64,000 bases of DNA, taken from assembly GCF_041200145.1 (NCBI RefSeq), contig NZ_CP165734.1, positions 3,472,001 through 3,536,000 of the forward strand. The letters are read 5' to 3'. Source of the DNA: Bradyrhizobium sp. LLZ17. GTDB lineage: Bacteria > Pseudomonadota > Alphaproteobacteria > Rhizobiales > Xanthobacteraceae. Below the pieces are notes generated by a model, which saw only the letters and a list, made by a program, of their open reading frames with translations, ran no database searches and was not told where the DNA came from. Shown here piece after piece: positions 41,629-52,379 of this stretch (position 1 is its first letter; each line of letters starts with the position of its first letter). Position numbers and translations under genes: made by a program.

Positions 41629-43641
41629 TCACGAGCGCGCAGTCTGTGACGGATGCAGCCGAATACGACGCTGATCCCACAGCCCGCGCAGTTCGTTCAC
41701 GAGAGCTTCGCGCCTCGTCCTGTCAGAGGTGACCCTGGCGAGAAGATCGGCAAGAACCGCTTCCTTCTCAATGTGCATCAGCATGTCGAACAGGTCGTGC
41801 GAGACGCGTACGCTGTCATGGCTGGAGTGACCCATGCGGATCTCGCAGACTGTCTCCTGCCGGTCTCGGGCGGTATGAGCGCGAACCCGGTAAAGAGATA
41901 CATGGGCCGGCAGTGATACAGCGAGCGCGGTCCAGTTTTCGAGCGTTGTTGCCCGCTTTTTGATGAGGAATGACCCGACCACAAGGCCATCCAGCTCGGT
42001 TGACAAAAACGCCGTAATCGCATCGGCAACGGAATCTACGATCGGTTCGGCATTGTTGTTGAAAGACGTGTTAAGCAGAATCGGGACGCCTGTCCGACTC
42101 TTGAACGCATTGATAAGTTCCCAATAGGCGGCATTGCTCGTGCGGGACACCGTTTGCAGCCGAGCCGTACCATCGATATGCGTGATCGCGCCCAGCAACG
42201 CACGCATGGATTCGCGTACGCGAACGACGAAGTTCATGAAGGGATATTCTGCACGACCATCCGGCAACTCAAAGAACGCACCCGCATCCTCCTCGAGAAC
42301 CGATGGCGCAAACGGTCGATAACTCTCGCGCTTCTTGACCATCGCATTGATCCGGTCCTTGTTTGCCGCGGGCCTCGGGTCCGCAAGAATACTGCGGTTG
42401 CCGAGCGCACGAGGGCCGAACTCGGACCGGCCCTGTACCCACCCGATCACAGCGCCATTAGCGATCCACTCGGCTGCTCTGGCTGCGACGTCAGCGGTTC
42501 GTTCAATCTCGAGGTGTCCGGCCCATCCCTTCAGTTCCTGTGCAATGCTGTCGTCGTTGCCGACATCCGGCCCCCAATAAACCGCCTGTAGTCGCTCGCG
42601 GGGCGGAGCCTGCCCCGCCTCGTTCGAGACCATCAGTGCCGCGCCCAATGCGCATCCGGCATCATGTGCAGCCGGCTGCACGAAAATGTCTTCGAACAGG
42701 CCTGAATACAGCAATTTTCCGTTTAGCGTGCAGTTGTGGGCCACACCGCCAGCCAGGCACAACCGTTTCATTCCGGTCTGCTCACGATAATGCCGAAGAA
42801 TGTGAAACACGATCCTCTCCAGCGCCTCCTGCAACGATGCGCTCACATCTCGATGCTGTTGCGTGAACGGCATTCCCCTTCGCCGGACCTCGATATTGCG
42901 CAGCAATGCCGGGCCGACACGGTCGAGGTGAACGCGGTAGTTACCGTTTGGGGAGAGCTCATAGAATTGGGAAAAAAGCTCGCGATAGCGTGCGGGATCT
43001 CCGTAAGGAGCCAATCCCATAACCTTGTATTCGTCGAACAGGCCGTAGCCGAGGTATCGGATCGTTTCCAGATAGAACAGTCCGAGAGAGTTGGTCTCTG
43101 GAAACGTCATGAGCTCGGTCATTTCGGTGCCCGACCCCACCGCCAAGAGACCCGAGAGGAAGTCGCCACAGCCGTCGATCGCGAGAACCAGGCTTTCTTC
43201 AAAACCCGACATTGCCAAAGCGCTTACGGCATGGGCCTGATGATGGCCTACGAATGACACCCGCGATGGGTCAACTTGGGTACCGAACTCTGCCGCGAGA
43301 AGGTGCCGCAACAGCAGATTCGCATCAAGCGGAATTGAGATCTCAGGTTGTGAGATGAACAATCGTTCCAGCATCGAATTGCAGTAGGCTTCAGTCGCGT
43401 AGAACGCAATACGATCGACGTCGCGAAGCTCCACGCCCGCGGCTGCTAGACAGTATTCGACCGCACTGCTTGGGAGCTTGTTCGAATGTTTGATGCGGTT
43501 GAGGCGCTCCTCTTCAACGGCGGCGATGACGCGACCGTCCTTGACGAGCACTGCGGCGCCGTCGTGCAGAAACGTGTTCGGTAGTTGCAGCGGGTTTTCA
43601 TAGACCTTATCGAGCCCGCCACTCAATCCTAGACACAGCAT
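41629..43641 (-). CDS. nolO: Nod factor carbamoyltransferase NolO
   Basis: 670 residues of the NodU/CmcH carbamoyltransferase family, which add carbamoyl from carbamoyl-phosphate to the non-reducing end sugar. Seen: HDGAAVLVKDGRVIAAVEEE and RIKHSNKLPSSAV at the N-terminus, GHHQAHAVSALAMSGFEE, LCLAGGVAHNCTLNGKL, GRSEFGPRALGNRSILADP and VPILLNTSFNNNAEPIV. ATG with GGAG ten bases upstream. It follows nodJ by 189 bases; Bradyrhizobium soybean strains carry nolMN in this place, which I do not see here. Paralogue of NodU, with an extra C-terminal extension. Confidence 0.93.
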   Translation of the reverse strand: MLCLGLSGGLDKVYENPLQLPNTFLHDGAAVLVKDGRVIAAVEEERLNRIKHSNKLPSSAVEYCLAAAGVELRDVDRIAFYATEAYCNSMLERLFISQPEISIPLDANLLLRHLLAAEFGTQVDPSRVSFVGHHQAHAVSALAMSGFEESLVLAIDGCGDFLSGLLAVGSGTEMTELMTFPETNSLGLFYLETIRYLGYGLFDEYKVMGLAPYGDPARYRELFSQFYELSPNGNYRVHLDRVGPALLRNIEVRRRGMPFTQQHRDVSASLQEALERIVFHILRHYREQTGMKRLCLAGGVAHNCTLNGKLLYSGLFEDIFVQPAAHDAGCALGAALMVSNEAGQAPPRERLQAVYWGPDVGNDDSIAQELKGWAGHLEIERTADVAARAAEWIANGAVIGWVQGRSEFGPRALGNRSILADPRPAANKDRINAMVKKRESYRPFAPSVLEEDAGAFFELPDGRAEYPFMNFVVRVRESMRALLGAITHIDGTARLQTVSRTSNAAYWELINAFKSRTGVPILLNTSFNNNAEPIVDSVADAITAFLSTELDGLVVGSFLIKKRATTLENWTALAVSLPAHVSLYRVRAHTARDRQETVCEIRMGHSSHDSVRVSHDLFDMLMHIEKEAVLADLLARVTSDRTRREALVNELRGLWDQRRIRLHPSQTARS

Positions 43642-43830
43642 CTTGTTCTCCGTTCACTATGAGAGGCCTGTTGGCCTATTTCGTGTCGTCTGCTTCGCAA
43701 GTAGGCCGCATGTCGCCACGGGGCCAATCAGGCATCGCCAACGAAACGAGGCTCACATAAGCGTCAGCCGCGAATCGAACGTGAGTTGCGTCCGATGTCT
43801 GATCTCGCGGCGCTTTAGGTCTTGTTCCTC

Positions 43831-44619
43831 TCACCGCATCAGTCGCTGCCGAAGCAGCGCGGCCGAGACGATGAAGGGAATCGCTGCGTAGATGCAAAGT
43901 GCGCCCACATGCAAACCGACGCTGTCGACCGGCCGACCGAGCATTGCTGGACGAATGAGATCGACCGAATGTGTCAGGGGCAACAAGGCCGCTATGCGTT
44001 GAAATGAACCAGGCAACTGGCCGATTGGGAAGATCGCCCCGCTCAAATACATCATCGGCGTGAGGATAAGTGATTGGTAGAAGATGAAATAGTCGTGGCT
44101 CGGTGCAAGCGCTGAAACGACCATTGCGAGGCTCGCGAAAGCAACGCCAGTGAGGGCGATGGCTGGTAACCCATAGGGAATGGACGACCACTCTGCATAG
44201 CCGAGTGCGACGGCAACAATTGTGATCGCCGTCCCGGCGAGCAAGGCCTTGCTCGCTGCCCATGCCAATTCACCCAGAACAATGTCGCCGAGCGTAAGGG
44301 GCGTACAGAGCACTGCCTCCCACGTGCAACCTGTCTGCATGCGAGCGTAAGCCCCATAGATCGTTTCGAAAGTTGAGGAGACCATCGCGCTTGTGGCAAC
44401 CATGCCAGCCGCCAGAAACGCAATGTATGAAGTCCCCTCAACGCCACCTACGATCATTCCGAGGCCAAAACCAAGACCGAAGAGAGAGCTCATCGGCTCG
44501 GCCAGATTTCCAAGAATCGATGCCAGAGCGACTTTCCGCCAGACCAGAAAGTTGCGGCGCCAAACCGCGATCCAATTCCATGGATTAGCAGGGAGCGCGG
44601 GCGCAAAACGTTGCCACAT
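43831..44619 (-). CDS. nodJ: Nod factor ABC exporter, membrane subunit
   Basis: 262 residues with about six hydrophobic helices, an ABC-2 type permease that partners NodI to export lipochitooligosaccharides. The start [16 protein letters not shown] and the block [12 protein letters not shown], then [16 protein letters not shown] and [16 protein letters not shown], fit NodJ. It begins four bases after the nodI stop. Next in the operon is nolO. Confidence 0.94.
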   Translation of the reverse strand: MWQRFAPALPANPWNWIAVWRRNFLVWRKVALASILGNLAEPMSSLFGLGFGLGMIVGGVEGTSYIAFLAAGMVATSAMVSSTFETIYGAYARMQTGCTWEAVLCTPLTLGDIVLGELAWAASKALLAGTAITIVAVALGYAEWSSIPYGLPAIALTGVAFASLAMVVSALAPSHDYFIFYQSLILTPMMYLSGAIFPIGQLPGSFQRIAALLPLTHSVDLIRPAMLGRPVDSVGLHVGALCIYAAIPFIVSAALLRQRLMR

Positions 44620-44622
44620 CGT

Positions 44623-45537
44623 TCAGTCCTTCATCTCTCGCCCGGTTAACCGCAAGAAGACATCCTCCAGATTTGGAGGGCGCTGCAGAAGGCGGAGATC
44701 CGTACGGCAGGCAAGCCGGCGACGCACCTGCTCGGGATCCGTGACATAGCAAAACAGCGTCTCCCCGCTCACCTCAGCGTGCCGCACTTGGGTTCTGACC
44801 AGCGGCAGCAACTCATGCGGATTACCACCGTAAATCTCGATCACTTGACACCCGATCTGCTGCTCGATGAGAGCATGAGGCTGCCCTTCCGCGATTTTGC
44901 GGCCGTGCTCAAGCACGCACAGGCGGTCGCACAATCGCTCCGCCTCTTCCATGAAATGGGTGGTGAGAAGAATCGTTTTGCCGCGCGCTAATAGCCAGCG
45001 CAAGCGTTCCCAGATGAGATGACGGCCGTGCGGATCGAGGCCAGTCGTCGGCTCGTCAAGCACCAAGAGCTGCGGGTCGTTAATGAGGGCACGTGCCAGC
45101 GTCAACCGCCGCTTCATGCCGCCGGACAGTTCCGCGACGCGGGCGTCCGCCTTGTTCTCCAGGCGGGCGAATTCGAGCAGCGACGGTGTGACCGCTTTGA
45201 CCTCGGTCGCGCTCATGGCGAAGTAGCGACCGAAAACGAGCAAGTTTTCGCGCACCGTGAGCTGAAGATCAAGGTTGTCGAACTGGGGGACAACCCCGAT
45301 GCCCCGGCGCGCCAACGGCGCACGTGCCGGCACCGGCTCGCCAAGCACACAGATCTTACCTGCGTCGGGCGACGCAACACCCAGGATCAAACGCGCAAGC
45401 GTGCTTTTACCCGCGCCGTTTGGTCCCAGTAGACCGAAGCATTCTCCCGGCGCGACCGTAAACGAAAGAGCGTCCACGACGATCCGGTCCTTGTAGGACT
45501 TGCTCACCTCGAAAAGGTCGACTGCCGGGGCTGACAT
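44623..45537 (-). CDS. nodI: Nod factor ABC exporter, ATPase subunit
   Basis: 304 residues: Walker [18 protein letters not shown], signature [16 protein letters not shown], Walker [16 protein letters not shown], and the conserved switch His in [13 protein letters not shown]. The frame is open far upstream into nodU, but ATG 45537 ([17 protein letters not shown]) gives the family length and follows the nodU stop by four bases. It energises NodJ. Confidence 0.95.
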   Translation of the reverse strand: MSAPAVDLFEVSKSYKDRIVVDALSFTVAPGECFGLLGPNGAGKSTLARLILGVASPDAGKICVLGEPVPARAPLARRGIGVVPQFDNLDLQLTVRENLLVFGRYFAMSATEVKAVTPSLLEFARLENKADARVAELSGGMKRRLTLARALINDPQLLVLDEPTTGLDPHGRHLIWERLRWLLARGKTILLTTHFMEEAERLCDRLCVLEHGRKIAEGQPHALIEQQIGCQVIEIYGGNPHELLPLVRTQVRHAEVSGETLFCYVTDPEQVRRRLACRTDLRLLQRPPNLEDVFLRLTGREMKD

Positions 45538-45541
45538 TTGC

Positions 45542-47254
45542 TTACGCCATCGCGACGGACGTTGTTCGCACCGCGTCCTGGGTCGCGTGCTTCTTTGTCC
45601 AAAGAAGGCCGTCACACCATACGTGATCGACGCGTCCCCACTGGCATGCGGCGGCAGCATCCGGGAAAAAGCCGCTTCCATGCAGATTAGCGCTGGTATT
45701 GCAAAGCAACGGGATGGCTGTGAGCTTCTCGTACTCGATGAGAAGCTCGACCACTTTATGCTGAGATGATCTGGAAACCGTCTGTAGGCGAGCAGATCCA
45801 TCGAGATGCACGACGGCGGGAATTTTGTCCCGCCATTCGGGTCGCGTCTGGTGATCGAAGAGCATGTACGGATCCGGTACTCCGGGGCTAAAAATCTCCG
45901 CCGCACGATCCTCCAGGCATATCGGCGCTACTGGCCTGAAATGCTCACGAAGCTTGATGTCGTTGAGTTGATCTTTCATTCCCTCCCAGCTTGCAGCCGC
46001 GAGAATGCTTCTGCCACCCAAGGCCCGTGGTCCGAGCTCGGCACGCCCGGCAAGGAAGATCACGGGCTTGTCACTCGCGAGGATTGCCGCAAGTTCGCCC
46101 ATCGTGCAGGGCGCGCCCTCCCATCCGGACGGGACTTCGCTGGGACGAACGGCCGGTCCACTATAGACCGACCATTCCAGAGCTCTAAAGCCTTGCTGTG
46201 CCACCAGGCCAGAGCAAGCAGCACCGACGGCTGAGCCGCTGTCGTTCGGAAAGGGCGGCACCCACACGTCATCGAACAGGCCGGTCGCACGAAATGCACT
46301 ATTCCACTTGATATTCAGGCCGCAGCCGCCGGCTATGCAGAGGTTACGCACCCCCGCAAGGTCCGAATGCCGCTGCACAACATCAGCAATTGTGCGAACC
46401 AGCAGCCGCTCTAGAAACACGTGAAATGACGCAAGGATGTCTTCGGCCTGCTTGGCCGTCAATCGCAGCGCGCACGCATCGAAGAAGTCGTGCAGAGCTT
46501 CAAGTGGCGATTTTGAGCTGTTGATCTGTGCAACCTTGTGACAAGCGCCATCAGCATCCGTGGCAAAGTGCGCCTGATAAAGCTCCTGAAACGTGTTAAT
46601 GATCTCCTCGTCGGGAGCTCCCAGAGCGATATAGGCCATCAGCTTGCCGGCGATACCTAGATCCCAGCTGGTCCGGTCTGCCCGCCTGTAAGGTCCAAAG
46701 TGATGTCCTGCCGTCGCATAAGCGTGGCCTATCATCGGAAACAGGCACTCGATGAACCGGATGCCGTGCGGCTCGACATAGTAGAGGCGTGGAAACATGC
46801 AGCCGTCCCATACCAAGCAGAAAGCAGGCTGTGCGGATTCCGCAAACGAGCTGGTGCAGTATGCGGATGCTACGTGCCCGGTGACATGGGGATAGCTTTG
46901 ATAGGGATATAGTTTTCCGTCAAGCATAAGGCCCATGCGATCGCGCGACGCGAGGGGGCTATCGCCTTGGCGTTCGACATACGGCGCGCCCTTGAGCTTG
47001 ACGGTGGTCGTCCCACTAAGGACTTCAAACTGCGACTCGACCTCTCCATCCCAGCCATCAATGACGAACTTATCAACATCGCTCGGATCGAGCCCGTGCT
47101 CCGCCAAAGCGCTAACAACGGAATCCAGGTTGCCGATAGTTTGATAACGCGGATTATTGTTCAGCTTCTCCTGCTCGACGCAGAACACCAGTCGGCCGTC
47201 CTCGATCAGAGCGACTGCCCCGTCATGCGTCAACTTGATACCGCAGATTCGCAT
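45542..47254 (-). CDS. nodU: Nod factor 6-O-carbamoyltransferase
   Basis: 570 residues, carbamoyltransferase family. Seen: [23 protein letters not shown] at the start in pieces, [17 protein letters not shown] in the middle, [18 protein letters not shown], and [13 protein letters not shown] near the C-terminus. AAGGAG precedes the ATG by six bases. Position between nodS and nodI is the standard Bradyrhizobium order. It carbamoylates O6 of the non-reducing sugar; NolO probably modifies another position. Confidence 0.95.
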   Translation of the reverse strand: MRICGIKLTHDGAVALIEDGRLVFCVEQEKLNNNPRYQTIGNLDSVVSALAEHGLDPSDVDKFVIDGWDGEVESQFEVLSGTTTVKLKGAPYVERQGDSPLASRDRMGLMLDGKLYPYQSYPHVTGHVASAYCTSSFAESAQPAFCLVWDGCMFPRLYYVEPHGIRFIECLFPMIGHAYATAGHHFGPYRRADRTSWDLGIAGKLMAYIALGAPDEEIINTFQELYQAHFATDADGACHKVAQINSSKSPLEALHDFFDACALRLTAKQAEDILASFHVFLERLLVRTIADVVQRHSDLAGVRNLCIAGGCGLNIKWNSAFRATGLFDDVWVPPFPNDSGSAVGAACSGLVAQQGFRALEWSVYSGPAVRPSEVPSGWEGAPCTMGELAAILASDKPVIFLAGRAELGPRALGGRSILAAASWEGMKDQLNDIKLREHFRPVAPICLEDRAAEIFSPGVPDPYMLFDHQTRPEWRDKIPAVVHLDGSARLQTVSRSSQHKVVELLIEYEKLTAIPLLCNTSANLHGSGFFPDAAAACQWGRVDHVWCDGLLWTKKHATQDAVRTTSVAMA

Positions 47255-47265
47255 AGTGGCTCCTT

Positions 47266-47898
47266 TCAGGCTCGGCCGTTGGGTCGGATCGAAGATCGCT
47301 CCGGATTGCGAAAGCGGACCAACAGGCAGTCTTCGTCAGCCGACTGCCCCTGGCACTGCACGCGTTCGACCTCAATGAGCGCTTCACTCAAAATCGTGAT
47401 GACCGTCTCGGCACCAGCGACATGCCCCCATCGCTTGCAGGCCGCATCACGTGCAGATCCGAAGACCAGATGCCCACCCGGAGCAAGCATTTTGACCATG
47501 TTGTCGATTGCAGTACGCATTTGCGTCATGTCTTCAAGATAATAGAGAACTTCGGCGACGACGATCAGATCGAACAGCTCCGCGGTAGCGAACTGCAGAA
47601 TGTCGGTCGCCGCCCAGCTGATATGCGACCACCTCTTGGTCCGCTGGACCGCTCGACCGATCGCTCGCGGCATAACATCGATGACCGTGAGCCGTTGGCA
47701 GTGAGGAGCAAGCTTCTCTGTAAACGCACCGGCCGCGCACCCTATTTCGAGGCCGTTTGACACGGCGCTGTTCGACAGCGACAGCCGCAGCAATTGGGTG
47801 TGACGCTCACGTTCGAACGGATTGTCGTCAAGCCGCCACGGGTCATCATTAGCCAACTCCCGTTCCAACGACTGGTATATGTTGTCCATGCTCACCAC
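47266..47898 (-). CDS. nodS: Nod factor N-methyltransferase
   Basis: 210 residues, class I SAM-dependent methyltransferase that N-methylates the deacetylated non-reducing glucosamine. Seen: LEIGCAAGAFTEKLAP (SAM site), VIDVMPRAIGRA, and FDLIVVAEVLYYLED. It starts with GTG in the context MVSMDNIYQSLEREL, matching known NodS; an in-frame ATG lies three codons later. It sits 18 bases after nodC. Confidence 0.94.
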   Translation of the reverse strand: MVSMDNIYQSLERELANDDPWRLDDNPFERERHTQLLRLSLSNSAVSNGLEIGCAAGAFTEKLAPHCQRLTVIDVMPRAIGRAVQRTKRWSHISWAATDILQFATAELFDLIVVAEVLYYLEDMTQMRTAIDNMVKMLAPGGHLVFGSARDAACKRWGHVAGAETVITILSEALIEVERVQCQGQSADEDCLLVRFRNPERSSIRPNGRA

Positions 47899-47916
47899 TG
47901 ATCCCCTTGAAGCTGC

Positions 47917-49275
47917 TTAGTCAGTTTCGGCCGCAATGCCGTCCGACGCGATCAGCTGCGAAGGAGCGCGTGAAAGACCTGCCCTGCGAATTGAGCCAGG
48001 CGTTTCCGATGCGAGGTTGAGGCTTGGTCCTGTTGTCGCGCCTTCGATCAAGGCAATCGATTCATCACCGTCTGATGATTTCGCTATTGTGCGCGAGAGC
48101 CAATCGCTGTTGCTCAAAGTACAGAGCGCATAGACTTTCATCGGGAGCAGGAGAAAAATGTTGATCGGCGTATGCAGCGAGAAGCCGAGAAATCGAAGCT
48201 CGCGAGCACGAACCGCCGCTACGCTACAGCGAGTCATGGTCATCGCGACGATAGTCAGACCGGTCCACCACGGCACGCTGTCCGTGAGCGCGAGCTGTGC
48301 GAGCGCGGCGATCGATGAGATGGCGAGCAGCAACGGCCCGAGGTTCTGTCCGAGCACATCGAGTGTGAGGTACCGATCGAGGCCGGGCAGCAGGTGCAAA
48401 CCGAGCAGCGTGTCGCGGTAGGTGCTTCGCGCCCAACGGAGCTGTTGGCGCAGATAGGGCAAGAGCCTATCCGGGACCACCGTTGCGGCGATTGCGTCCG
48501 GAACGTACTCGGTTCGAAACCCTGCCTTGAGCATGAGGATCGTCAGATGACGGTCCTCACCGAAGTCGCTCGGCTTTCCTCGGAAGAACTGCGTCTCGTA
48601 TTGGTCGAGCAGTAACATGAGCGCGGAACGCCGGTACATTGCACATGGCCCGCAGCAGCACATGACGGCGCCAAAGCGCGTCTGCGCCGCGCGCTCCTCG
48701 TTGCAAGCCAACCAGTACTCCATGTCGATCAATCGGGTCAGCCAGCTGTCGTTCCGGTTGCTGGCCGTCAATTGGCCCATGGCCGCGCCGACGGCTGGAT
48801 CCTGCATCTTGCAAACGAGCTTGCTGACCACGTCGGGGGCGATTTCCGTGTCGGAATCGACATTGAGCACGAGATCGCCGAATGAGCGGCGTATCGCGGC
48901 GATCTGCGCCTTGCGCTTTCCAACGTTGCTTGGCAGCAGAATGATACTGAACCTCGGGTCATATGCGTAGCTCGCATGGACCGAGGCCACTGTACCGACA
49001 TTCGCAGAGCCGTCATCGACCACATAGACCTGCAATCGCCCTGGGTAGTCCTGGCTTGCGATCGACTTCAGGCAGGCTGCCAGCGTGCGCGGGTCCTCGT
49101 TGAAGCAGGGCACGATGACATCCACGCTGGGCAGAGCACCGGTGTCGACCGGGCCGTACGGCGGCAGTGAGGTGTCGGTTCGCCGCGCATAGAGCGCCTG
49201 CGCGCTCTTATGAACGCTGGAGAGTAACGCGTAGGAAGCAACAGCAGCGGTGCTGATGGTGGCAAGAAGGCTCAT
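47917..49275 (-). CDS. nodC: Chitooligosaccharide synthase (N-acetylglucosaminyltransferase)
   Basis: 452 residues, membrane GT2 enzyme that polymerises UDP-GlcNAc into the Nod factor backbone. Seen: N-terminal hydrophobic helix (LLATISTAAVASYALLSSV), VIVPCFNEDPRTL, VDSDTEIAPDVV with the DxD, FGEDRHLT and LRWARSTYRD (the RW of Q..RW). Hydrophobic C-terminal helices follow around residues 300-390. Slightly shorter at the C-terminus than the soybean strain protein as I remember it. It follows nodB by 14 bases. Confidence 0.96.
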   Translation of the reverse strand: MSLLATISTAAVASYALLSSVHKSAQALYARRTDTSLPPYGPVDTGALPSVDVIVPCFNEDPRTLAACLKSIASQDYPGRLQVYVVDDGSANVGTVASVHASYAYDPRFSIILLPSNVGKRKAQIAAIRRSFGDLVLNVDSDTEIAPDVVSKLVCKMQDPAVGAAMGQLTASNRNDSWLTRLIDMEYWLACNEERAAQTRFGAVMCCCGPCAMYRRSALMLLLDQYETQFFRGKPSDFGEDRHLTILMLKAGFRTEYVPDAIAATVVPDRLLPYLRQQLRWARSTYRDTLLGLHLLPGLDRYLTLDVLGQNLGPLLLAISSIAALAQLALTDSVPWWTGLTIVAMTMTRCSVAAVRARELRFLGFSLHTPINIFLLLPMKVYALCTLSNSDWLSRTIAKSSDGDESIALIEGATTGPSLNLASETPGSIRRAGLSRAPSQLIASDGIAAETD

Positions 49276-49289
49276 GGGAATTGATCTAT

Positions 49290-49949
49290 TCAGTGAGGTT
49301 GAGGAAGCGACCGGATTGCGAAGCCACGGTCATGCAGTGCTGGAATGAGCTGGGCGAGCGCCGTCACAGTCTGGTCGCGCCGACCAGCATGAGGGCAGCG
49401 TCCCACCTCGTGAGGAGGGCATCCGTCGTGCAGGAGCACGATTGCACCCGGCCGGACCGACGCAAGCACCGCCGCAACAATCGCCTCGGCGCCGGGACGA
49501 GACCAGTCTTGCGGGTCGACTGACCAGTGCAGGGCTGCCAGTTCGGCCTTCGCCGACACGGCGAAGGCCTCCTTGCTCCAGATCCCATACGGCGCACGCA
49601 TGTGCCGCACAGAGGCCCCGGGGCAGGCCATTCCGATGACCTTATTCGTCGTGAGGATCTCGTATTCCACCTCATCCGCTATGCATTTGGCCAAGTCCGG
49701 GTGCGTCATTGTGTGGTTTGCGACCTCGTGTCCTTCTGCAATGATGCGCTGGATCAGCTGCGGCTGGCCCGCCGCGTATGCACCGATCACGCAGAAGGTG
49801 GCGGGCGTCCGATGCTGCGCCAGCACATCCAGGATAGCCGGCGTGCAAAGCGGGTTGGGACCATCATCAAAGCTCAGATAGACGCAGGGCTCTCCGCCGG
49901 CATCGGCGTAGTCGCTCCGCGCTTCAGTCGCGTCGTTTGTGGGCCTCAT
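49290..49949 (-). CDS. nodB: Chitooligosaccharide deacetylase
   Basis: 219 residues, polysaccharide deacetylase (NodB homology) fold. It removes acetyl from the non-reducing GlcNAc so that NodA can acylate it. Seen: [17 protein letters not shown] (catalytic and metal Asp), [11 protein letters not shown] (metal-binding HxxxH), and MRAPYGIWS. It overlaps nodA by four bases (ATGA). Confidence 0.96.
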   Translation of the reverse strand: MRPTNDATEARSDYADAGGEPCVYLSFDDGPNPLCTPAILDVLAQHRTPATFCVIGAYAAGQPQLIQRIIAEGHEVANHTMTHPDLAKCIADEVEYEILTTNKVIGMACPGASVRHMRAPYGIWSKEAFAVSAKAELAALHWSVDPQDWSRPGAEAIVAAVLASVRPGAIVLLHDGCPPHEVGRCPHAGRRDQTVTALAQLIPALHDRGFAIRSLPQPH

Positions 49950-50578
49950 AGTTCTGGCCCGTTCCGTTCGATCGTGTCACCCGCCGGCCATTCGCTCATG
50001 GGCCTCGCAATCGGCAGAACGAGGCCGACCACGTCCTCCACGCGCGTCGGAGGCACAGTGAGGTAGATGTCCGGACAAGCGGACCGGACGCGGAGCCCTG
50101 GCAGAACAGTCGCCAATCCCTGTCGCCCGAGCAGCCTGGTTATATGTTTCTGCAGGGCAGCGCGGACCGTGCCAAAACCGAACGGCACGCCAAGATCTCG
50201 CAATACGGGATACATCACTCGGATGGAGTGGGTGATTCCAAGCCCCTCCAGATCCGGGCGCACCCCGTACAACCCGAGTTCAGCCACGAGCAGATCGCTC
50301 TCGCCAACTTTTATGAAGCGGCGTAGTGCCGCGATGTGAATCGCAACGCCGCGATCATCGTAGCCGATTGCTCGAATCTCAGGCCTTGCGCCGGCCCAGC
50401 TTCGATGACCTTCAAAGGGCTTTGCATTGAATTCCCCGGTCGGACCATAGGTCTTCCGGAAAAACTCGGATAACTCAATATGGTCAGCAAGTTGAAGGTC
50501 ATTCTCCCAGCACAGCCTCCAACGCACCGGAGGGCGCGCCGAAACAGCCCGTGTGGATTCGGGCGCGATCATGTTCAT
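49946..50578 (-). CDS. nodA: Nodulation N-acyltransferase
   Basis: 210 residues, NodA family, transferring a fatty acyl chain to the free amino group made by NodB. Seen: [63 protein letters not shown] and [10 protein letters not shown]. The N-terminus has some 12 extra residues relative to shorter NodA proteins; ATG 50578 overlaps the nodY stop, indicating coupling. Confidence 0.96.
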   Translation of the reverse strand: MNMIAPESTRAVSARPPVRWRLCWENDLQLADHIELSEFFRKTYGPTGEFNAKPFEGHRSWAGARPEIRAIGYDDRGVAIHIAALRRFIKVGESDLLVAELGLYGVRPDLEGLGITHSIRVMYPVLRDLGVPFGFGTVRAALQKHITRLLGRQGLATVLPGLRVRSACPDIYLTVPPTRVEDVVGLVLPIARPMSEWPAGDTIERNGPEL

Positions 50579-51063
50579 AGGGCGTCACTCCTGTTCGTTA
50601 TCTGGCTGCTGACGCAGGCCAGCAGCTCGCTACCTTCGAAAGGCTTGCTCAGGAACTGGAGTCCAGCTTGCAGGCTTGGCCCCACATCGTCTTCGGAGTG
50701 ATCTGCGAGCAGAACGGTGGGAATCGCGCCTCCGGATGCAACCAGATGATCGAAAAGATCAAGGCCACTCATCGCGCTCGACTGCATATCCGCGATCAAG
50801 CACGACGTGATCGAACGGCGACCTGATTTCAAGAACCCCTCTGCGCTCTCGAATGGTTCGGGCACGTAACCGCCGGAAAACACCACATCTGTGAGAGCTT
50901 CACGCACCGATTTATCTGCGCTAACGATGCAGATGACGTCGAGCGTGTGCGCAACTCGCATCAGATTCGCCAAGGACGCCTTCGCTTGCATGTTCCGCAC
51001 GATTTCACCGTAGTAAGGACGCAATCCAATCGGATGCGGCAAAAACACATTTAACACCCGCAA
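50575..51063 (-). CDS. nodY: NodY, degenerate receiver-like protein
   Basis: 162 residues, first gene of the nod operon, in the position of nodY of B. japonicum; NodY has no established function. Residues about 40-155 look like a FixJ-type receiver: [35 protein letters not shown] with the phospho-Asp, then TVLLADHS and [12 protein letters not shown] with the Lys. The β1 acidic pair normally read VDDD is VSAD, so Mg2+ binding and phosphorylation are doubtful. It resembles the intact receiver-only protein at 9846-10241. The stop overlaps the nodA start. The gene starts 313 bases downstream of the nod box, a long leader. Confidence 0.8.
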   Translation of the reverse strand: MRVLNVFLPHPIGLRPYYGEIVRNMQAKASLANLMRVAHTLDVICIVSADKSVREALTDVVFSGGYVPEPFESAEGFLKSGRRSITSCLIADMQSSAMSGLDLFDHLVASGGAIPTVLLADHSEDDVGPSLQAGLQFLSKPFEGSELLACVSSQITNRSDAL

Positions 51064-51376
51064 CTCGAGGGCTGCGACCGGACGGAAATCTACGGCCAGG
51101 TTGAGCGTTCCTCAATTCTACGGCGGTACACGGCAGATATAGAATGGGTTGGCGAAGCCATACGATCGTTTGCTCGTCGTATACGCCCCAACTTTGCGGT
51201 CTCCGATCGTGCTGGCTCATCGTAATATGGCTTGCGCAACACGCGCAAAACTGCGACCGCACGGTCGAGACGTCTTGTTCGATCCCTAGCGCTGGGCTGA
51301 GACGCGCAACGATTTGTAACCATTCTGATGGATCTGAGATCTCGCTAAACTATCGTTTGCTATCCTCATTCGGTAC

Positions 51377-51423
51377 AAATGGTAAAATCGATTGTATCGA
51401 TAGAACACATTCACAGCGTGGAT
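51377..51423 (-). promoter_or_regulatory. nod box (NodD binding site) for nodY-A-B-C-S-U-I-J-nolO-nodZ
   Basis: A 47-bp match to the nod box consensus on the minus strand: ATCCAC at 51418-51423, ATG block, ATC-N9-GAT core (ATCGATACAATCGAT), then GATTTTACCATTT. It points toward nodY and begins 12 bases from the nodD1 start codon on the other strand, so NodD1 bound here could also affect its own gene. Confidence 0.93.
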
Positions 51424-51434
51424 CGCTCAGAATT

Positions 51435-52379
51435 ATGCGTTTCAAGGGCCTCGATCTAAATCTTCTCGTCGCGTTCGACGCCCTTGTGACGCAAGGCAAT
51501 CTCACTTCGGCGGCAAGAAGCATCAATCTCAGTCAACCTGCCATGAGTGCCGCCGTCGCGCGGCTTCGCACTTACTTTCGGGATGAGCTATTCACCATGA
51601 AGGGGCGGAAGCTTGTCCCAACCCCGCGGGCTGAAGCGCTCGCCGCCCCGGTTCGCGAGGCTCTCGCTCACATTCAGCTCTCCATTATTTCTTCTGACGG
51701 CTTCGACCCGTCGCAATCGAATCGACGATTCAGGATCATCCTGTCCGACTTCATGACCGTCGTGTTTCTTCGAGGGGTCGTGGACCGCGTCGCGCTTGAA
51801 GCTCCAACGATCAGTTTTGAGTTGCTGCCGCCCGCAGAAGAACCCGATGAGCTCCTCCGGCGCGGTGAAGTCGATTTTCTCATGTATCCGCAGATGTTCA
51901 TGTCGAGCGCGCATCCGAAGGCGGCTCTGTTCGAAGACACTTTCGTTTGCGTGGGCTGCCCCATGAACAAGCAGCTCGCATCGCGACTCACGTTCGAGAA
52001 ATACATGTCGATCGGGCACGTGGAAGCCCAGTTCGGCCGCTCGCTGAGGCCCTCCTTCCACGAATGGCTCTTGCTCGAGCATGGTTTCAAAATCCGCACC
52101 GAGGTCGCGGTGCAGGGTTTTGGTATGATTCCGCCCATGTTATTGGGCACCAACCGTATAGCGAGCATGCCCTCAAGATTGGTCAGCCATTTCGCACAGA
52201 CGATGCCGCTGCGGGTTGTCGAACCACCGCTGCGACTTCTCACATTCACCGAGGCCGTCCAATGGCCCGCTATTCATAATACTGATCCCGCAAGCATTTG
52301 GATGCGCAACATATTCTTCCAGCAGGCATCCACGATGGTCTCTCGGTCCGAAACCAGTCAATGTCACGGCCCGTCCTAG
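51435..52379 (+). CDS. nodD1: LysR-type flavonoid-responsive activator NodD1
   Basis: 314 residues starting [17 protein letters not shown], with the LysR helix-turn-helix [20 protein letters not shown] and the C-terminal effector domain. It binds nod boxes and activates nod genes with flavonoids. The frame extends to 51144, but ATG 51435 matches the NodD family start and length. Divergent from the nod operon with the nod box in between, the classical nodD1 arrangement. No second nodD in the window. Confidence 0.95.
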   Translation: MRFKGLDLNLLVAFDALVTQGNLTSAARSINLSQPAMSAAVARLRTYFRDELFTMKGRKLVPTPRAEALAAPVREALAHIQLSIISSDGFDPSQSNRRFRIILSDFMTVVFLRGVVDRVALEAPTISFELLPPAEEPDELLRRGEVDFLMYPQMFMSSAHPKAALFEDTFVCVGCPMNKQLASRLTFEKYMSIGHVEAQFGRSLRPSFHEWLLLEHGFKIRTEVAVQGFGMIPPMLLGTNRIASMPSRLVSHFAQTMPLRVVEPPLRLLTFTEAVQWPAIHNTDPASIWMRNIFFQQASTMVSRSETSQCHGPS

